From the NCBI GenBank assembly GCA_030418115.1, contig JAUHQD010000015.1, positions 35,139 to 99,138 on the forward strand: a stretch of DNA of 64,000 bases. Reading direction: 5' to 3'. A program made the translations under genes and the position numbers. Numbering within the stretch: the stretch's first letter is position 1; each line of letters starts with the position of its first letter. Shown piece after piece: positions 10,414 to 21,101 of the stretch. The notes below the pieces were generated by a model. The model was not told the DNA's origin, made no database searches, and saw only the letters and a program-made list of their open reading frames with translations. The DNA comes from Alteromonadaceae bacterium BrNp21-10 (GTDB lineage Bacteria; Pseudomonadota; Gammaproteobacteria; Enterobacterales; Alteromonadaceae).

Positions 10414-11151
10414 TTAACTCTCACTTTCACCTTTCCAACCCACTGCTAACCCAGTGTCATAGCGCAAGTCGACGTATTCGACTGCTTTTTTGTTTTTGGC
10501 TAATAGCGGCAACAAATCAACAAAACGTTGCACCCTATCAATAAATTCTTTTCGACCAATGTTGAGCATAATGTCGTTGCTGAGTTTTACCTGCCAAGCA
10601 AAACGCTCACTCAAAATTAATTCTTCAATCTGCAAACCACTGCTGGCTAGCAGCTGTTGCATATCTTTGTAGCCTTGTAATGCGGTTTGCTCACTACCAC
10701 CGGGGCCATATAGCAATGGTAGTGGTGCGCCATCTAATTCGGCATTAAACAAACTGCCATTAGCATTGATCAAGGAATCTGAATTCCAACGAGCCACCGC
10801 TACCTGTTCTACTAAAAAGACTTTTAAAGTACTGGGCCATTCCTTACGTAACGACGCCTTATGTACCCATGGCATAGCTTCGACTGCTGCTAATGCCTTA
10901 TTCACATCCAGCTCAAAAAAACTACCGGGTTGTGCTTGTCGAATGACTTTGGCGACCTCATCGTCTTTAATAAAAAGACGCTCACCGGCTACCACAATTT
11001 TTTGTACCGGCAGACGCTGCTCATCTTGCAGCCAATCTTCGATACCTTGCCAAGTGATAACGGCGCCATAAACGACTATGCCGAAAAACAACACACCTAA
11101 CCAAAATTGTGGTTTTAGTAAGCTTGATTGTTTATCAGCCATTAATTTCAC
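10414..11151 (-). CDS. ftsQ: Cell division protein FtsQ
   Basis: Bitopic division protein that links FtsBL to the early ring. A single membrane helix lies at about residues 17-32. A periplasmic POTRA domain follows (about 44-112: VQKIVVAGERLFIKDDEV, then PWVHKASLRKEWPSTLKVFLVEQ), then the beta domain ending in YVDLRYDTGLAVGW, which is the FtsB/L contact region in the family. Start codon: GTG at 11151 overlaps the ddlB stop as GTGA and has AGG eight bases upstream, like the other coupled junctions; ATG at 11142 (MADKQSS) is an alternative. Length is 242-245 residues, slightly shorter than E. coli FtsQ. Confidence 0.95.
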   Translation of the reverse strand: MKLMADKQSSLLKPQFWLGVLFFGIVVYGAVITWQGIEDWLQDEQRLPVQKIVVAGERLFIKDDEVAKVIRQAQPGSFFELDVNKALAAVEAMPWVHKASLRKEWPSTLKVFLVEQVAVARWNSDSLINANGSLFNAELDGAPLPLLYGPGGSEQTALQGYKDMQQLLASSGLQIEELILSERFAWQVKLSNDIMLNIGRKEFIDRVQRFVDLLPLLAKNKKAVEYVDLRYDTGLAVGWKGESES

Positions 11152-12083
11152 TTGTTCACACCTGCACTGTCTAAAATAGCCAGTGACAACTGGGCAAAAC
11201 TTAAACCAGCCTGTTTCGCCGCCATGGGCACCAAACTCTTAGCCGTCATGCCAGGAACCGTATTAACCTCTAACAAATACAATTGGCCTTGTTGGTCACA
11301 CATAAAGTCCACTCTTCCCCAACCACTCGCTGCCACGGCTTTAAATGCCTTAACCGCAAGATCGGCCAATTGTGCTTCTAGTTCAACGCTAGCACCGCTT
11401 GGACAAAAGTATTGGGTGCTATCAGACTGATACTTAGCCTCATAGTCATAAAATTCACGGGGAGTAGACATACGGATCGAAGGTAGCGCTCGGTCTTGTA
11501 AAATACTGACCGTATATTCACTACCTACGATATATTGCTCTAGCAGGACTTCATTATCGTAATTAAACGCGTCCTTTATTGCACTGAGCAATTGTGCTGA
11601 ATTGTTTACTTTTGCCATGCCAATGCTGGATCCTTCCTGCGCAGGCTTGACCATAATAGCGCCCCCAAACTCCGCCATTATACCCTCGCATGATCCCGCA
11701 TCAAAGCCACTTTTCTCAACAACTTGATATTTTGCGGTAGGTAACCCTAAACTCTGAAAAATTCCTTTAGTACGTACCTTGTCCATGGCTAACGCCGAGC
11801 CTAAAACACCGCTACCGGTATAGGGAATATTCAGCTGCTGTAATGCCCCTTGCATGCTGCCATCTTCACCACCACGACCATGCAACATGATCAGCACACG
11901 GTCGAATTGTTGTGTTGGTAATTCCAATAAGGCTTGTTCTTGGGGATCAAATTTAATCGCATCAACCCCGGCTTGCTGTAATGCGTCCAAAACAGCAAGC
12001 CCGGATCGAAGTGAAACTTCACGCTCAGCAGAATGACCACCAAACATCACGGCGACTTTCCCGTAGTGCTGTAGGTTACTCAT
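11148..12083 (-). CDS. ddlB: D-alanine--D-alanine ligase
   Basis: ATP-grasp ligase that joins two D-alanines for the peptidoglycan stem peptide. At 311 residues it shows [14 protein letters not shown] near the N-terminus, [13 protein letters not shown], the ATP-grasp loop [11 protein letters not shown], and the C-terminal metal-binding [14 protein letters not shown]. It overlaps both neighbours (ATGA with murC upstream, GTGA with ftsQ downstream), so it belongs to the translationally coupled dcw series. The DdlB type is inferred from its position between murC and ftsQ, as in E. coli. Confidence 0.97.
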   Translation of the reverse strand: MSNLQHYGKVAVMFGGHSAEREVSLRSGLAVLDALQQAGVDAIKFDPQEQALLELPTQQFDRVLIMLHGRGGEDGSMQGALQQLNIPYTGSGVLGSALAMDKVRTKGIFQSLGLPTAKYQVVEKSGFDAGSCEGIMAEFGGAIMVKPAQEGSSIGMAKVNNSAQLLSAIKDAFNYDNEVLLEQYIVGSEYTVSILQDRALPSIRMSTPREFYDYEAKYQSDSTQYFCPSGASVELEAQLADLAVKAFKAVAASGWGRVDFMCDQQGQLYLLEVNTVPGMTAKSLVPMAAKQAGLSFAQLSLAILDSAGVNK

Positions 12084-13540
12084 GCTGAAACTCCATCAAC
12101 TCTTTTCATCTGCGTAATATTCAATTGTTGTGTTTGTAATTGTTTGGCTAAGGCACCGATATTGCCTGCCCCTTGGGTCATGACAATATCGCCGTTCTGT
12201 AACTGCTCGGCCAACATCATTGCTAACTCATCTTTATCTGCCACATAAATCGGCTCTATCTGGCCGCGTTGACGAATAGAACGACATAAGGATTTACTAT
12301 CGGCACCGTCAATAATCGGTTCGCCTGCGCTATACACTTCAAGCAATAACAATACATCCACTTGAGATAGTACTTTTACAAAGTCTTCGTACAAATCGCG
12401 AGTTCGGGTAAAACGGTGCGGCTGATAAGCCATCACTAAGCGTCTATCCGGCCAGTTATTTCTAGCCACGGCAATAGTCGCAGCCACTTCGGTGGGGTGA
12501 TGACCGTAATCATCCACCAAGATGGCACTACCATTGCCGGTTTGATATTCACCGAGCATTTCAAAACGACGACCAATACCACCGAAAGCATTTAGCGCAT
12601 CCAGTATGGCTTGATCGGCAATCCCTTCATCGGTAGCCACCGCAATCGCAGCTAACGAATTCAAAACATTGTGATGACCGGGAATATTAATTCGTACTTT
12701 TAGCGGCGCACGCTCTTTGCGTAGCAAGGTAAATTCACTGCTATTAAAGCCATGGACTATATCGATGGCACGCACATCGTTAGTTTCATCAACACCGTAA
12801 GTCAGATATTTACGGCCAATGCGCGGGATTAAACTACGGATCACCGCATCATCACCGCAAAGTACGGCCAAGCCATAGAATGGCAGATTATGTAAAAACT
12901 CAATATAGGTTTCTTCCATACGCTGGAAATCACCGCCGTAAGTATCCATATGGTCGGCTTCAATATTGGTTACCACCGACACCATAGGCTGCAAGTGTAA
13001 AAACGAAGCGTCACTTTCATCGGCTTCAGCTATCAAATAACGACTATTACCTAAACGCGCATTAGTACCAGCGCTATTGAGTAAGCCGCCAATGACAAAG
13101 GTGGGGTCCAGTTCAGCTTGTGCAAAGATGGTCGACAACAAACTGGTGGTAGTCGTTTTGCCGTGGGTGCCAGAAACGGCAATACCATGACGAAAACGCA
13201 TTAATTCTGCCAGCATTTCGGCACGGCGGATAACCGGAATACGCGCCGCATTAGCGGCAATGATTTCTGGATTGGTTTGATCAACGGCGCTAGACACCAC
13301 CACAACATGCACGCCTGCAACATTTTCCGCCACGTGAGAAAAATGAATCGTCGCACCCAACTTAGATAATCTGTCGGTCATACCGCCGGCTTGTAAATCA
13401 GAGCCAGAAATTCGGTAACCTTCATTGAGCAACACCTCAGCAATCCCGCCCATACCGGCACCACCAATGCCAATAAAGTGGATATTTTTAATACGGCGCA
13501 TCTCAGGCACCGCGTAGGTTGCTTGCTCTTTGTTAATCAT
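12080..13540 (-). CDS. murC: UDP-N-acetylmuramate--L-alanine ligase MurC
   Basis: First Mur ligase; adds L-Ala to UDP-MurNAc. Rossmann nucleotide motif [21 protein letters not shown] loop [12 protein letters not shown], then the central-domain [12 protein letters not shown] and [12 protein letters not shown] and the C-terminal [15 protein letters not shown] set the start at ATG 13540 ([11 protein letters not shown]), which forms a four-base ATGA overlap with the murG stop codon. The frame runs 11 codons further upstream but without support. No murB follows; ddlB comes directly after, as in many gammaproteobacteria. Confidence 0.97.
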   Translation of the reverse strand: MINKEQATYAVPEMRRIKNIHFIGIGGAGMGGIAEVLLNEGYRISGSDLQAGGMTDRLSKLGATIHFSHVAENVAGVHVVVVSSAVDQTNPEIIAANAARIPVIRRAEMLAELMRFRHGIAVSGTHGKTTTTSLLSTIFAQAELDPTFVIGGLLNSAGTNARLGNSRYLIAEADESDASFLHLQPMVSVVTNIEADHMDTYGGDFQRMEETYIEFLHNLPFYGLAVLCGDDAVIRSLIPRIGRKYLTYGVDETNDVRAIDIVHGFNSSEFTLLRKERAPLKVRINIPGHHNVLNSLAAIAVATDEGIADQAILDALNAFGGIGRRFEMLGEYQTGNGSAILVDDYGHHPTEVAATIAVARNNWPDRRLVMAYQPHRFTRTRDLYEDFVKVLSQVDVLLLLEVYSAGEPIIDGADSKSLCRSIRQRGQIEPIYVADKDELAMMLAEQLQNGDIVMTQGAGNIGALAKQLQTQQLNITQMKRVDGVSA

Positions 13541-14616
13541 ATTAATGCTTTTGCTCCTGCGGCAATTGCACACACATTAGCGACTTCAATAGTCGCTCGT
13601 GGCTTGGCTATTTCACGTGCGGCTTTTGCCATGTTTTGTAATTGTTGTGGGTCTTGGATTAATGCCGCAATGGTACTGGATAACTCACTGCTAAAACGTG
13701 GCGATTGAGCAACGATTTTCGCGGCCTTGGCTTTGACTAATGTTTGCGCATTTTTTGTTTGATGATCGTCGACCGCATGAGGTAACGGCACAAATACCGC
13801 CGCCACGCCGACCATAGCAATTTCCGACACGGTTAACGCACCGGCACGACAAATCACTAGATCAGCCCATTGATATGCAGTGGCCATATCTTCGACAAAA
13901 TCATCCACTCTAACGGAGTCTTGTAGTCCTGCTTCTGCGTATAGACTGGCTACTTCTTGTTGACGACCTGCGCCACATTGATGCCAAACGGCTAATGACG
14001 GAGACTGTTCTGCCACCACTTTAGGCAAAGTTTCATTTAATATCTGTGCACCTAAACTGCCGCCTACCACTAATACTTTGGGTTTATCACTTTGCACTCT
14101 GGATTTATGTTGGGGTTTAAAAGCCAAACGCACCGGATTACCCACCCATTGGGCTTTACTATAACCAGCAAAGGTCGATGAAAATCCAGTCAAAATATGC
14201 TGTGCCAGAGGAGCAAGTAACTTATTGGTTAATCCCGGCACTGCATTCTGCTCATGCAAGATTAGCGGAATACGCTTAAGCCAGGCGGCAATACCGCCGG
14301 GACCGCTAGCATATCCACCCATTCCTAACACTACGTCCGGTTGCACTTGTTGCAACACTGCCAGTGCTTGGCGCAAGGCGTTGATTAATTTTAATGGCGC
14401 CATTAACAGTCTTAGCAAGCCATTGCCGCGCACACCTTCAACATCGATAAAACTGATTTCATATCCGGCTTGGGGAACGACTTGGGCTTCCATTCGAGCC
14501 GACGTTCCTAACCAATGTACGCGCCAACCTTGTTCAGCCAAATAATCAGCCACGGCAATACCCGGAAATACATGTCCGCCGGTACCACCGGCCATCACTA
14601 AAATACATTTACTCAT
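13537..14616 (-). CDS. murG: Lipid II synthase MurG (GlcNAc transferase)
   Basis: Inner-membrane-associated GT28 glycosyltransferase that transfers GlcNAc from UDP-GlcNAc to lipid I, giving lipid II. The N-terminal loop is [16 protein letters not shown]; later motifs are [16 protein letters not shown] and LHEQNAVPG (acceptor side), [10 protein letters not shown] and the UDP-GlcNAc-binding [16 protein letters not shown]. Three ATGs lie in a row at 14622, 14619 and 14616, plus one at 14631. The GGGGAGA ribosome site at 14629-14623 best serves the ATG at 14616 ([10 protein letters not shown]), six bases away. The gene starts inside or beside the ftsW 3' end, so it is coupled to it. Confidence 0.97.
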   Translation of the reverse strand: MSKCILVMAGGTGGHVFPGIAVADYLAEQGWRVHWLGTSARMEAQVVPQAGYEISFIDVEGVRGNGLLRLLMAPLKLINALRQALAVLQQVQPDVVLGMGGYASGPGGIAAWLKRIPLILHEQNAVPGLTNKLLAPLAQHILTGFSSTFAGYSKAQWVGNPVRLAFKPQHKSRVQSDKPKVLVVGGSLGAQILNETLPKVVAEQSPSLAVWHQCGAGRQQEVASLYAEAGLQDSVRVDDFVEDMATAYQWADLVICRAGALTVSEIAMVGVAAVFVPLPHAVDDHQTKNAQTLVKAKAAKIVAQSPRFSSELSSTIAALIQDPQQLQNMAKAAREIAKPRATIEVANVCAIAAGAKALI

Positions 14617-15844
14617 CATCATTCTCCCCATTATCTGAAGAACGACGACTGAAATTTAGTCGCTTACGCTTACCCGATACCACCTGTACATCTGCCATAC
14701 GTAATTCAAAATCGATACGCATCAACAACCCCATGGCCATGGCCATAATGATCAGGCTGGAGCCACCATAGCTCACCAGCGGCAAGGTCAGGCCTTTGGT
14801 AGGCAAAATACCGGCGCTAGCACCAATATTGACTGCAGTTTGAAAACTAAACCAAATACCAATGGCATAGGCTAAGTAACCTTCAAAAGGGCGCTCTTTA
14901 ATCAATGCGCTATTGCCCAACTTTAAGGCCTTAATCACAATCCATAACAATAATGCCAATACACAGAGTACACCGGCAAAGCCCAGCTCTTCTGCCAGTA
15001 TGGCCATAATGAAATCGGTATGAGCTTCGGGAAGGTATTCCAGTTTTTGCAAACTGTTACCTAACCCTTGACCAAAAATATCGCCACGGCCATAGGCCAT
15101 AAGCGATTGTGTTAACTGATAACCACTACCAAAAGGGTCTTCCCACGGATCCATAAATGAGGTGACTCGAGCCAATCGGTATGGCGAGGTCAACACCAGA
15201 ATCGCCACCGCTACCGCTCCGCTAAAAACTAAAGCAGCAAACTGCCAAATGCGTGCGCCGGCTAAAAAGAGCAAACCAATAGTGGTCGTTAACATCACCA
15301 CTACGGTACCTAAATCAGGCTGCATTAATAACAACAAAGCTAAAACAAAGAACACAATCAACGGCTTAATAAAGCCTTTAATATTTTCCGTTACTTCTTC
15401 ATAGCGGCGTACTAAATAACCGGCTAAATAACAAAAGAAGAATAGCTTTGCCGGTTCCGCCGCTTGCACGGTAATGGGGCCAATAGCTAACCAACGGGTG
15501 CTACCGTTCACTGAACGGCCAATGACCAACACCGCCAGTAATAAAACAATCGCCGCCAACAGCAACCAAGTGTTGCTCCATTGCCACCAACGCATAGGGA
15601 TTTGTAAGGTAATGGCAAAGGCAGAAATAGCCAGCACCATGTACACCATATGGCGTATCGCAAAATGAAATGGATTATTGAATAATCGAGTGGCAGCAGG
15701 CATTGATGCCGACGTCACCACCACAAAACTGATACTTAACAGCGCAATAGCAATCATCAAAAACGCCATGTCATAGGGGCGATTATCACCTTCACCATGT
15801 TGACGATTAAATAACAAACGCATTTGTTCGGCGGCTATGTTCAT
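14609..15844 (-). CDS. ftsW: Septal peptidoglycan glycosyltransferase FtsW
   Basis: SEDS-family polytopic protein that polymerises lipid II at the septum with FtsI. About ten membrane helices are visible across 411 residues. SEDS landmarks: PIMRWWQW region, the extracellular loop with PAKLFFFCYLAG, LLLMQPDLGTVVVM (catalytic-aspartate region), the large loop containing GYQLTQSLMAYGRGDIFGQGLGNS and LPEAHTDFIMAILAEELG, and PTKGLTLPLVSYGGSS. A basic cytoplasmic tail rich in R, K and S/D ends the protein. ATGA overlap with murD upstream. The position between murD and murG is canonical and separates it from its elongation paralogue RodA. Confidence 0.97.
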   Translation of the reverse strand: MNIAAEQMRLLFNRQHGEGDNRPYDMAFLMIAIALLSISFVVVTSASMPAATRLFNNPFHFAIRHMVYMVLAISAFAITLQIPMRWWQWSNTWLLLAAIVLLLAVLVIGRSVNGSTRWLAIGPITVQAAEPAKLFFFCYLAGYLVRRYEEVTENIKGFIKPLIVFFVLALLLLMQPDLGTVVVMLTTTIGLLFLAGARIWQFAALVFSGAVAVAILVLTSPYRLARVTSFMDPWEDPFGSGYQLTQSLMAYGRGDIFGQGLGNSLQKLEYLPEAHTDFIMAILAEELGFAGVLCVLALLLWIVIKALKLGNSALIKERPFEGYLAYAIGIWFSFQTAVNIGASAGILPTKGLTLPLVSYGGSSLIIMAMAMGLLMRIDFELRMADVQVVSGKRKRLNFSRRSSDNGENDDE

Positions 15845-17139
15845 ACTAATGCCTCCACCAACTGCGCAAAATGTTCACCTCGGTGCATATAATTGCGATA
15901 CATATCTAAACTGGCACAAGCGGGTGAAAGTAATACCATGTCGTTAGCCGTGACCATCTTAGCGACCTGTGTAACAGCTGCAGATAAATCGGCCACACGA
16001 ATACTGTCTTCACGTAAAACCGCTATTTTTTCGCCGTCTTTACCATAGGTAATCAACCCATCCAACTGCGTTAAAATTGGCTTAAGCTCGATTAAACTAG
16101 AACCTTTAGCATCACCACCGGCAAGTAAAATCATTTTGCCTTTGGCCTGAGGACGCAAACCGTTAATTGCCGCAATAGTGGCGCCGCTATTGGTAGCTTT
16201 AGAATCGTTGATCCAAATAGCGCCTAATTGATGCCCCACCACCTGACAACGATGAGGTAAGCCGCTAAAGCTTTTAGCCGCTTGAATTATTTTTTGCTGA
16301 TCCGCACCAGCACAAAGTGCCAAAGCAGCAGCGGCCTGAATATTTAGCACATTGTGCTGACCACTCAGTTGGCAGTCCTGCATATTCAGCCAAGGTTGGC
16401 CATTAAACAGGATATCGCCGCTGACATCATCAAAGCTGAATCCTTGATCCGATGCTGCCAGTCCAAAACTATGCTGCACTTCATCCTGTTCGCTAAAAGT
16501 ATGGGTGTCATCACGATTAACCACGCAATGTTGCGCTTGGTGATAAATGGCTAATTTGGTTTGCTGGTAATGAGCAAAGTCGCGATAACGATCCATATGG
16601 TCATCGGTCACATTCAGTACGGTGGCCGCTAAAGGCATTAAACTACTTGTGGTTTCTAGTTGAAAACTGGAAAGTTCCAACACTACAAAGTCTGCTTGTT
16701 GCTGCAATAAACTTAATGCTGGCACACCGATATTGCCGCCAACAGCGACGTTAAATCCGCTTATCTTCAGCATTTCAGCCAATAGACTCGTCACCGTAGT
16801 TTTGCCATTCGAGCCGGTTATGGCTAACACGGGTGTGTTATTAAAACGCGCAAATAATTCTACATCGCCAATCACTTCAACACCTTGTTGTAGTGCGTAT
16901 TGAATGGCTGGAGTGGCTAGTGCTACACCGGGACTGAGTACGATTAAATCAACCTCTGCCAACAGCTGTTGGGACAAATCGCCTAATTGCACACTGACGC
17001 TTTCAGGCAACGACACCTGCCATTGTGGGCGGGTATCAAATGCCAAAATTTGTGCTTTTTGGCGCAACAAAAAGTCGACAACGGATTGGCCCGTTTGGCC
17101 CAATCCGATCACGGCAACTTTTTGATTGGCTAAATTCAC
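15841..17139 (-). CDS. murD: UDP-N-acetylmuramoyl-L-alanine--D-glutamate ligase MurD
   Basis: Second Mur ligase; adds D-Glu in the cytoplasm. N-terminal UDP-binding motif VAVIGLGQTGQSVVDFLL, ATP loop ITGSNGKTTVTSLLAEM, central ELSSFQLETT and LNVTDDHMDRY, and C-terminal NDSKATNSGATIAAI plus LLSPACASLDMYRNY, all family landmarks. 432 residues, close to the 438 of E. coli. It lies four bases after mraY and overlaps ftsW by ATGA. Confidence 0.97.
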   Translation of the reverse strand: MNLANQKVAVIGLGQTGQSVVDFLLRQKAQILAFDTRPQWQVSLPESVSVQLGDLSQQLLAEVDLIVLSPGVALATPAIQYALQQGVEVIGDVELFARFNNTPVLAITGSNGKTTVTSLLAEMLKISGFNVAVGGNIGVPALSLLQQQADFVVLELSSFQLETTSSLMPLAATVLNVTDDHMDRYRDFAHYQQTKLAIYHQAQHCVVNRDDTHTFSEQDEVQHSFGLAASDQGFSFDDVSGDILFNGQPWLNMQDCQLSGQHNVLNIQAAAALALCAGADQQKIIQAAKSFSGLPHRCQVVGHQLGAIWINDSKATNSGATIAAINGLRPQAKGKMILLAGGDAKGSSLIELKPILTQLDGLITYGKDGEKIAVLREDSIRVADLSAAVTQVAKMVTANDMVLLSPACASLDMYRNYMHRGEHFAQLVEALV

Positions 17140-17143
17140 CCGT

Positions 17144-18226
17144 CTACCTCAGTTTCAATGTCGCTAGGCCAATAAGCACTAGCATTAACGAAATAATCCA
17201 AAAACGTACAATGACTCGCGGCTCCGGCCAGCCTTTTAATTCATAGTGATGATGAATAGGGGCCATACGGAAAATACGCTGACCACGTAATTTGTAAGAA
17301 CCCACTTGTAATATCACCGACAGCGCCTCAATCACGAAGACTCCGCCCATAATAAACAACACTAATTCTTGTCTAACTAACACCGCAATAATGCCTAAAG
17401 CACCACCCAGTGCTAATGAGCCAACATCGCCCATAAAAATCATTGCCGGATAAGTGTTAAACCATAAGAAGCCCAAACCAGCGCCCACAATGGCGGTACA
17501 CACAATCACCAGCTCGCTGGTCAATGCAATATAAGGAATGTTCAGATAACCAGAGAAATTCACGTTGCCTGTTACATAAGCAAATACCGCAAAGGCACCT
17601 GCCACTAATATAGTGGGTACTATTGCTAGGCCATCTAAACCATCGGTAAGATTGACAGCATTGCTGGTGCCTACTAATACAAAGTAAGTTAATACGATGT
17701 ACATGACGCCAAGTTGCGGCATAACTTCTTTAAAGAATGGGATCAGTAAGGCAGTTTCTGCTGGGTCTTGGTGTTGACTATATAAAAACAGCGCAACTCC
17801 AATAGCCACTAACGATAACCAAAAATACTTCCAACGGGCAATCAGGCCCTTAGGATCTTTACGAATGACCTTACGATAGTCATCAACAAAACCGATGATG
17901 CCGTAGCTGATGATCACAAACAAGGTAGTTAACACATAACGGTTAGACAGGTCTGCCCACAGCAAGGTGCTACAAATAATCGCCGCCAAGATCAACACAC
18001 CGCCCATAGTCGGCGTACCCGATTTGGCTAAGTGTGATTGTGGCCCGTCATCACGCACAGTTTGGCCAATTTGTAATTTCTGCAACCAGCGGATCATCGC
18101 TGGCCCCATGAAAATGGCTATTGCCAGCGCCGTTAAGGTACTCAAGATCGCCCGCAGTGTTAGATAGGAAAATACACTGAAACCCGGGTCAAATTGACGT
18201 AACCAGTCGGCCAACCAAATTAACAT
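17144..18226 (-). CDS. mraY: Phospho-N-acetylmuramoyl-pentapeptide transferase MraY
   Basis: Polytopic inner-membrane enzyme that transfers the MurNAc-pentapeptide to undecaprenyl phosphate, forming lipid I. About ten membrane helices. Active-site loops: [21 protein letters not shown], the aspartate in [11 protein letters not shown], and [16 protein letters not shown] start it at ATG 18226 ([13 protein letters not shown]), three bases past the murF stop, with GGGAG about nine bases upstream; a five-codon extension to a TTG is unlikely. 360 residues, the same as E. coli MraY. Confidence 0.97.
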   Translation of the reverse strand: MLIWLADWLRQFDPGFSVFSYLTLRAILSTLTALAIAIFMGPAMIRWLQKLQIGQTVRDDGPQSHLAKSGTPTMGGVLILAAIICSTLLWADLSNRYVLTTLFVIISYGIIGFVDDYRKVIRKDPKGLIARWKYFWLSLVAIGVALFLYSQHQDPAETALLIPFFKEVMPQLGVMYIVLTYFVLVGTSNAVNLTDGLDGLAIVPTILVAGAFAVFAYVTGNVNFSGYLNIPYIALTSELVIVCTAIVGAGLGFLWFNTYPAMIFMGDVGSLALGGALGIIAVLVRQELVLFIMGGVFVIEALSVILQVGSYKLRGQRIFRMAPIHHHYELKGWPEPRVIVRFWIISLMLVLIGLATLKLR

Positions 18227-19617
18227 GCAATTGGCTCCCAACGCTGTTCAAGCTTTCCCACAGCGGATACCTCGATAGCAGCAACCACCAGCTCCATCTT
18301 GGCGCTGCGCGAGCCTTTAACCAAAATAGTGATATCTTGATGTTCGTCGGCTACTTGCAGTTCTAGATGGGCGATAAGTTCTTCAATTGTACTAAAGTGA
18401 CGACCATTGCCGTTAAATACAGTGCTGGTGTGCTGACTTAACACGCCTAGGGTATAGAGGTTATCAATACCTTGTTTTTTAGCATATTCGCCGACCTGTT
18501 CATGATAAAAACGTGCCCGTTCACCCAACTCGCCCATATCACCAAGAATAAGAATTCGGCGACCAGCATAGCTGGCAATCAAATCGATAGCGGCGTTCAC
18601 CGAAGCGACATTGGCGTTATAGGTATCATCAAACAAACGTACTTGATTCGTTAAGGTTTTTAGGTTTAAACGCCCTTTAACCTGTTGCATGTTCTCCAAG
18701 CCTAATTGCACATCTTCCAAGGATGCGCCAACGGACATCGCCAACGCAGCCGCCGAGGTAGCATTAGCAATATTATGCATGCCAGGGATAGTCAGATTAA
18801 TAAAGGCATTGCCCTCTGGCGTGAGTAACTCAAAACTGGCGCAACCATCTAAATTAAGCTGGCTATTACGGGCAGAGAAATCACAACCCGGCTCTACCGA
18901 CACCCGGCGTACATTATTCACTTCAAGTTTGCCAGCCCAATAATCATGAAACTGGCTGTCGGCATTTAAAATGGCGATACCTTTTTCAGACAAGCCATTG
19001 AAAATTTCGCTTTTGGCACGAGCCACACCGAGTACACTGCCAAAACCTTGCAAATGCGCAGGTGTCGCATTCAAAATAGTTGCCACATCGGGCTTAACCA
19101 AATTACTGGTATAGGCAATTTCACCTAGATGATTAGCACCAAGTTCCATTACTGCATATTTATGCTTTGACTCTAAACGCAATAACGTCAACGGCACACC
19201 GATGTCATTATTAAAGTTGCCTTGTGTGGCTAACACTTCACCTTTTCGAGAAAGGATTGAAGCAACCATTTCCTTAACGGTGGTTTTTCCACTGCTGCCA
19301 GTAATAGCCACTGTTTTTGGCGCAACACGCTGTTTTACTGCGGCACCTAATTGGCCAAGCGCCAAGCGAGTATCTGGCACCAAAATATACGGTAGGTTGG
19401 TTGCTACTGGTTCAGAGATAATTAGCGCACCAGCACCTTGTTGTTCTGCAACATCAACAAATTTATGGCCATTAAAGTTCGGCCCGGTTAAGGCAATAAA
19501 CAAGTCCTTCGGCTGAATAGTACGAGTATCCGTACTGACCCCCTTTATGTTGATATCCTCGCCATAAAGTGTGCCTTGTAGTTGATCTGCCACCCAACTG
19601 AGTGAAACTGAGATCAT
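18220..19617 (-). CDS. murF: UDP-MurNAc-tripeptide--D-alanyl-D-alanine ligase MurF
   Basis: Fourth Mur ligase; attaches D-Ala-D-Ala to the UDP-MurNAc-tripeptide. Motifs: [24 protein letters not shown] in the N-terminal domain, ATP loop [38 protein letters not shown], and the C-terminal [16 protein letters not shown] with [10 protein letters not shown]. 465 residues, near the 452 of E. coli. It overlaps murE by ATGA upstream and nearly touches mraY downstream. Confidence 0.97.
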   Translation of the reverse strand: MISVSLSWVADQLQGTLYGEDINIKGVSTDTRTIQPKDLFIALTGPNFNGHKFVDVAEQQGAGALIISEPVATNLPYILVPDTRLALGQLGAAVKQRVAPKTVAITGSSGKTTVKEMVASILSRKGEVLATQGNFNNDIGVPLTLLRLESKHKYAVMELGANHLGEIAYTSNLVKPDVATILNATPAHLQGFGSVLGVARAKSEIFNGLSEKGIAILNADSQFHDYWAGKLEVNNVRRVSVEPGCDFSARNSQLNLDGCASFELLTPEGNAFINLTIPGMHNIANATSAAALAMSVGASLEDVQLGLENMQQVKGRLNLKTLTNQVRLFDDTYNANVASVNAAIDLIASYAGRRILILGDMGELGERARFYHEQVGEYAKKQGIDNLYTLGVLSQHTSTVFNGNGRHFSTIEELIAHLELQVADEHQDITILVKGSRSAKMELVVAAIEVSAVGKLEQRWEPIAC

Positions 19618-21101
19618 TGCTCCATCCCCTTTAATAGTTGTTTTACGTAGTCCCGCTCATCATATTGCAAACGAGTATTATTGATTATTTGGTAATCTTC
19701 GTGGCCTTTACCGGCCAGTAGAATAATGTCTTGAGGCGACGCTTGAGCAATCGCTAATTGAATCGCGCGTTTACGATCCAACTCAACTTGTACGCTCTGG
19801 GGTTCAGTACAACCTGCCAGAATATGTTCCACGATAAGTTGGGGATCTTCCGAGCGGCTATTGTCGTTGGTGACAATAACGCGATCGGCAAAACGTTCGG
19901 CAATTTCACCCATAATCGCGCGCTTACCTACATCCCTGTCACCACCACAACCAAACATGCACCACAATTTGCCGTGACAATGTTCGCGAAGTGCGGTTAA
20001 TGCCTGCATCAAACCATCAGGTGTGTGGGCATAATCCACCACCACATTGGCGTGGGAATTACGAAATATTTCCATACGTCCAGTTACTGCATGTAACTGC
20101 GTGGCTACTTCGGCGATGCTATCAATATTGACACCTAGGCATAGCTGCGAACTTACTGCTGCTAGTAAATTTAAGACATTGAAGTGCCCCATCAAGGGGC
20201 TATCTAAGATGCAATCGCCCCAGGTGGATTGCACATGGATGTGACAACCGTTAGCGTGATAATCCACTTTAGTGGCAATACAATATTCATAACGAGGATA
20301 GAGCGCTTTATCAAAACCAAAAAACACCGGACGCACCGCCACAGGGCGGTTTTCGAGCCACTGCATGGACTCCGCATCATGTTGATTCAACACCACATAG
20401 GCCAAGCCATGTTGTGCTAATAAACGGCGTTTGGCAGCAGCATATTCAGCCATGCTGCCGTGATAATCCAAATGGTCGCGACTGATATTAGTAAATACCG
20501 CCACATCAATTTTTAATGCAGCAATACGCTGTTGCACCAAGGCATGAGAGGACGCTTCCAAGGCCACCATGGCCGCCCCATCGGCAGACAACTGATGTAA
20601 TAGTTTCTGCATGGAGATGGCATCGGGCGTAGTATTTTGGGTTGTTTCAAGTTGCCCCATTAAACCTGCGCCTAAGGTACCAATAGTGCCTGCGACTGCA
20701 CCCGTAGCCTGCCAAATTTGCGCCGCTAATTGGGTAGTAGAAGTTTTGCCATTGGTACCAGTCACGGCCAGCATTTTCATGGAATCCGCTGGATGGCGAT
20801 AGAAGTGGCCAGCTAATTCACTGAGCTTTTGATCTAACTGATAAAAATGAATAATCAATGAGTGTTCACGCATAGTGACTTCACCATGGCGTTGTGACTC
20901 ATCGGTTTGCGCCAAAATCACTTTAGCGCCTAAGCTAATCGCCTGTGGGATAAAATCACGGCCATCCAGCATATGCCCAACTACCGCTACAAACACTTTA
21001 TGAATACTGACTAAACGGCTATCAAGCACCAATTCATCAATGTCGATGGCAGGTGCATTGATGCCAAAAGGCGTTAACAAGCTTTGCAAATTAGTGATCA
21101 T
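19614..21101 (-). CDS. murE: UDP-MurNAc-L-Ala-D-Glu--diaminopimelate ligase MurE (DNSR variant)
   Basis: Third Mur ligase; by context it adds meso-diaminopimelate, since gammaproteobacteria have DAP-type peptidoglycan. ATP loop AVTGTNGKTSTTQLAAQ, EASSHALVQ, NISRDHLDYHGSM, and C-terminal YAHTPDGL with MFGCGGDRDVGKR. It is 495 residues long, exactly E. coli length. The amino-acid selecting motif, DNPR in DAP-adding enzymes (residues 413-416 in E. coli), reads D413-N414-S415-R416 here, so the proline is replaced but the Asn and Arg that contact DAP are kept. ATGA overlaps on both sides (ftsI and murF). Confidence 0.96.
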   Translation of the reverse strand: MITNLQSLLTPFGINAPAIDIDELVLDSRLVSIHKVFVAVVGHMLDGRDFIPQAISLGAKVILAQTDESQRHGEVTMREHSLIIHFYQLDQKLSELAGHFYRHPADSMKMLAVTGTNGKTSTTQLAAQIWQATGAVAGTIGTLGAGLMGQLETTQNTTPDAISMQKLLHQLSADGAAMVALEASSHALVQQRIAALKIDVAVFTNISRDHLDYHGSMAEYAAAKRRLLAQHGLAYVVLNQHDAESMQWLENRPVAVRPVFFGFDKALYPRYEYCIATKVDYHANGCHIHVQSTWGDCILDSPLMGHFNVLNLLAAVSSQLCLGVNIDSIAEVATQLHAVTGRMEIFRNSHANVVVDYAHTPDGLMQALTALREHCHGKLWCMFGCGGDRDVGKRAIMGEIAERFADRVIVTNDNSRSEDPQLIVEHILAGCTEPQSVQVELDRKRAIQLAIAQASPQDIILLAGKGHEDYQIINNTRLQYDERDYVKQLLKGMEQ

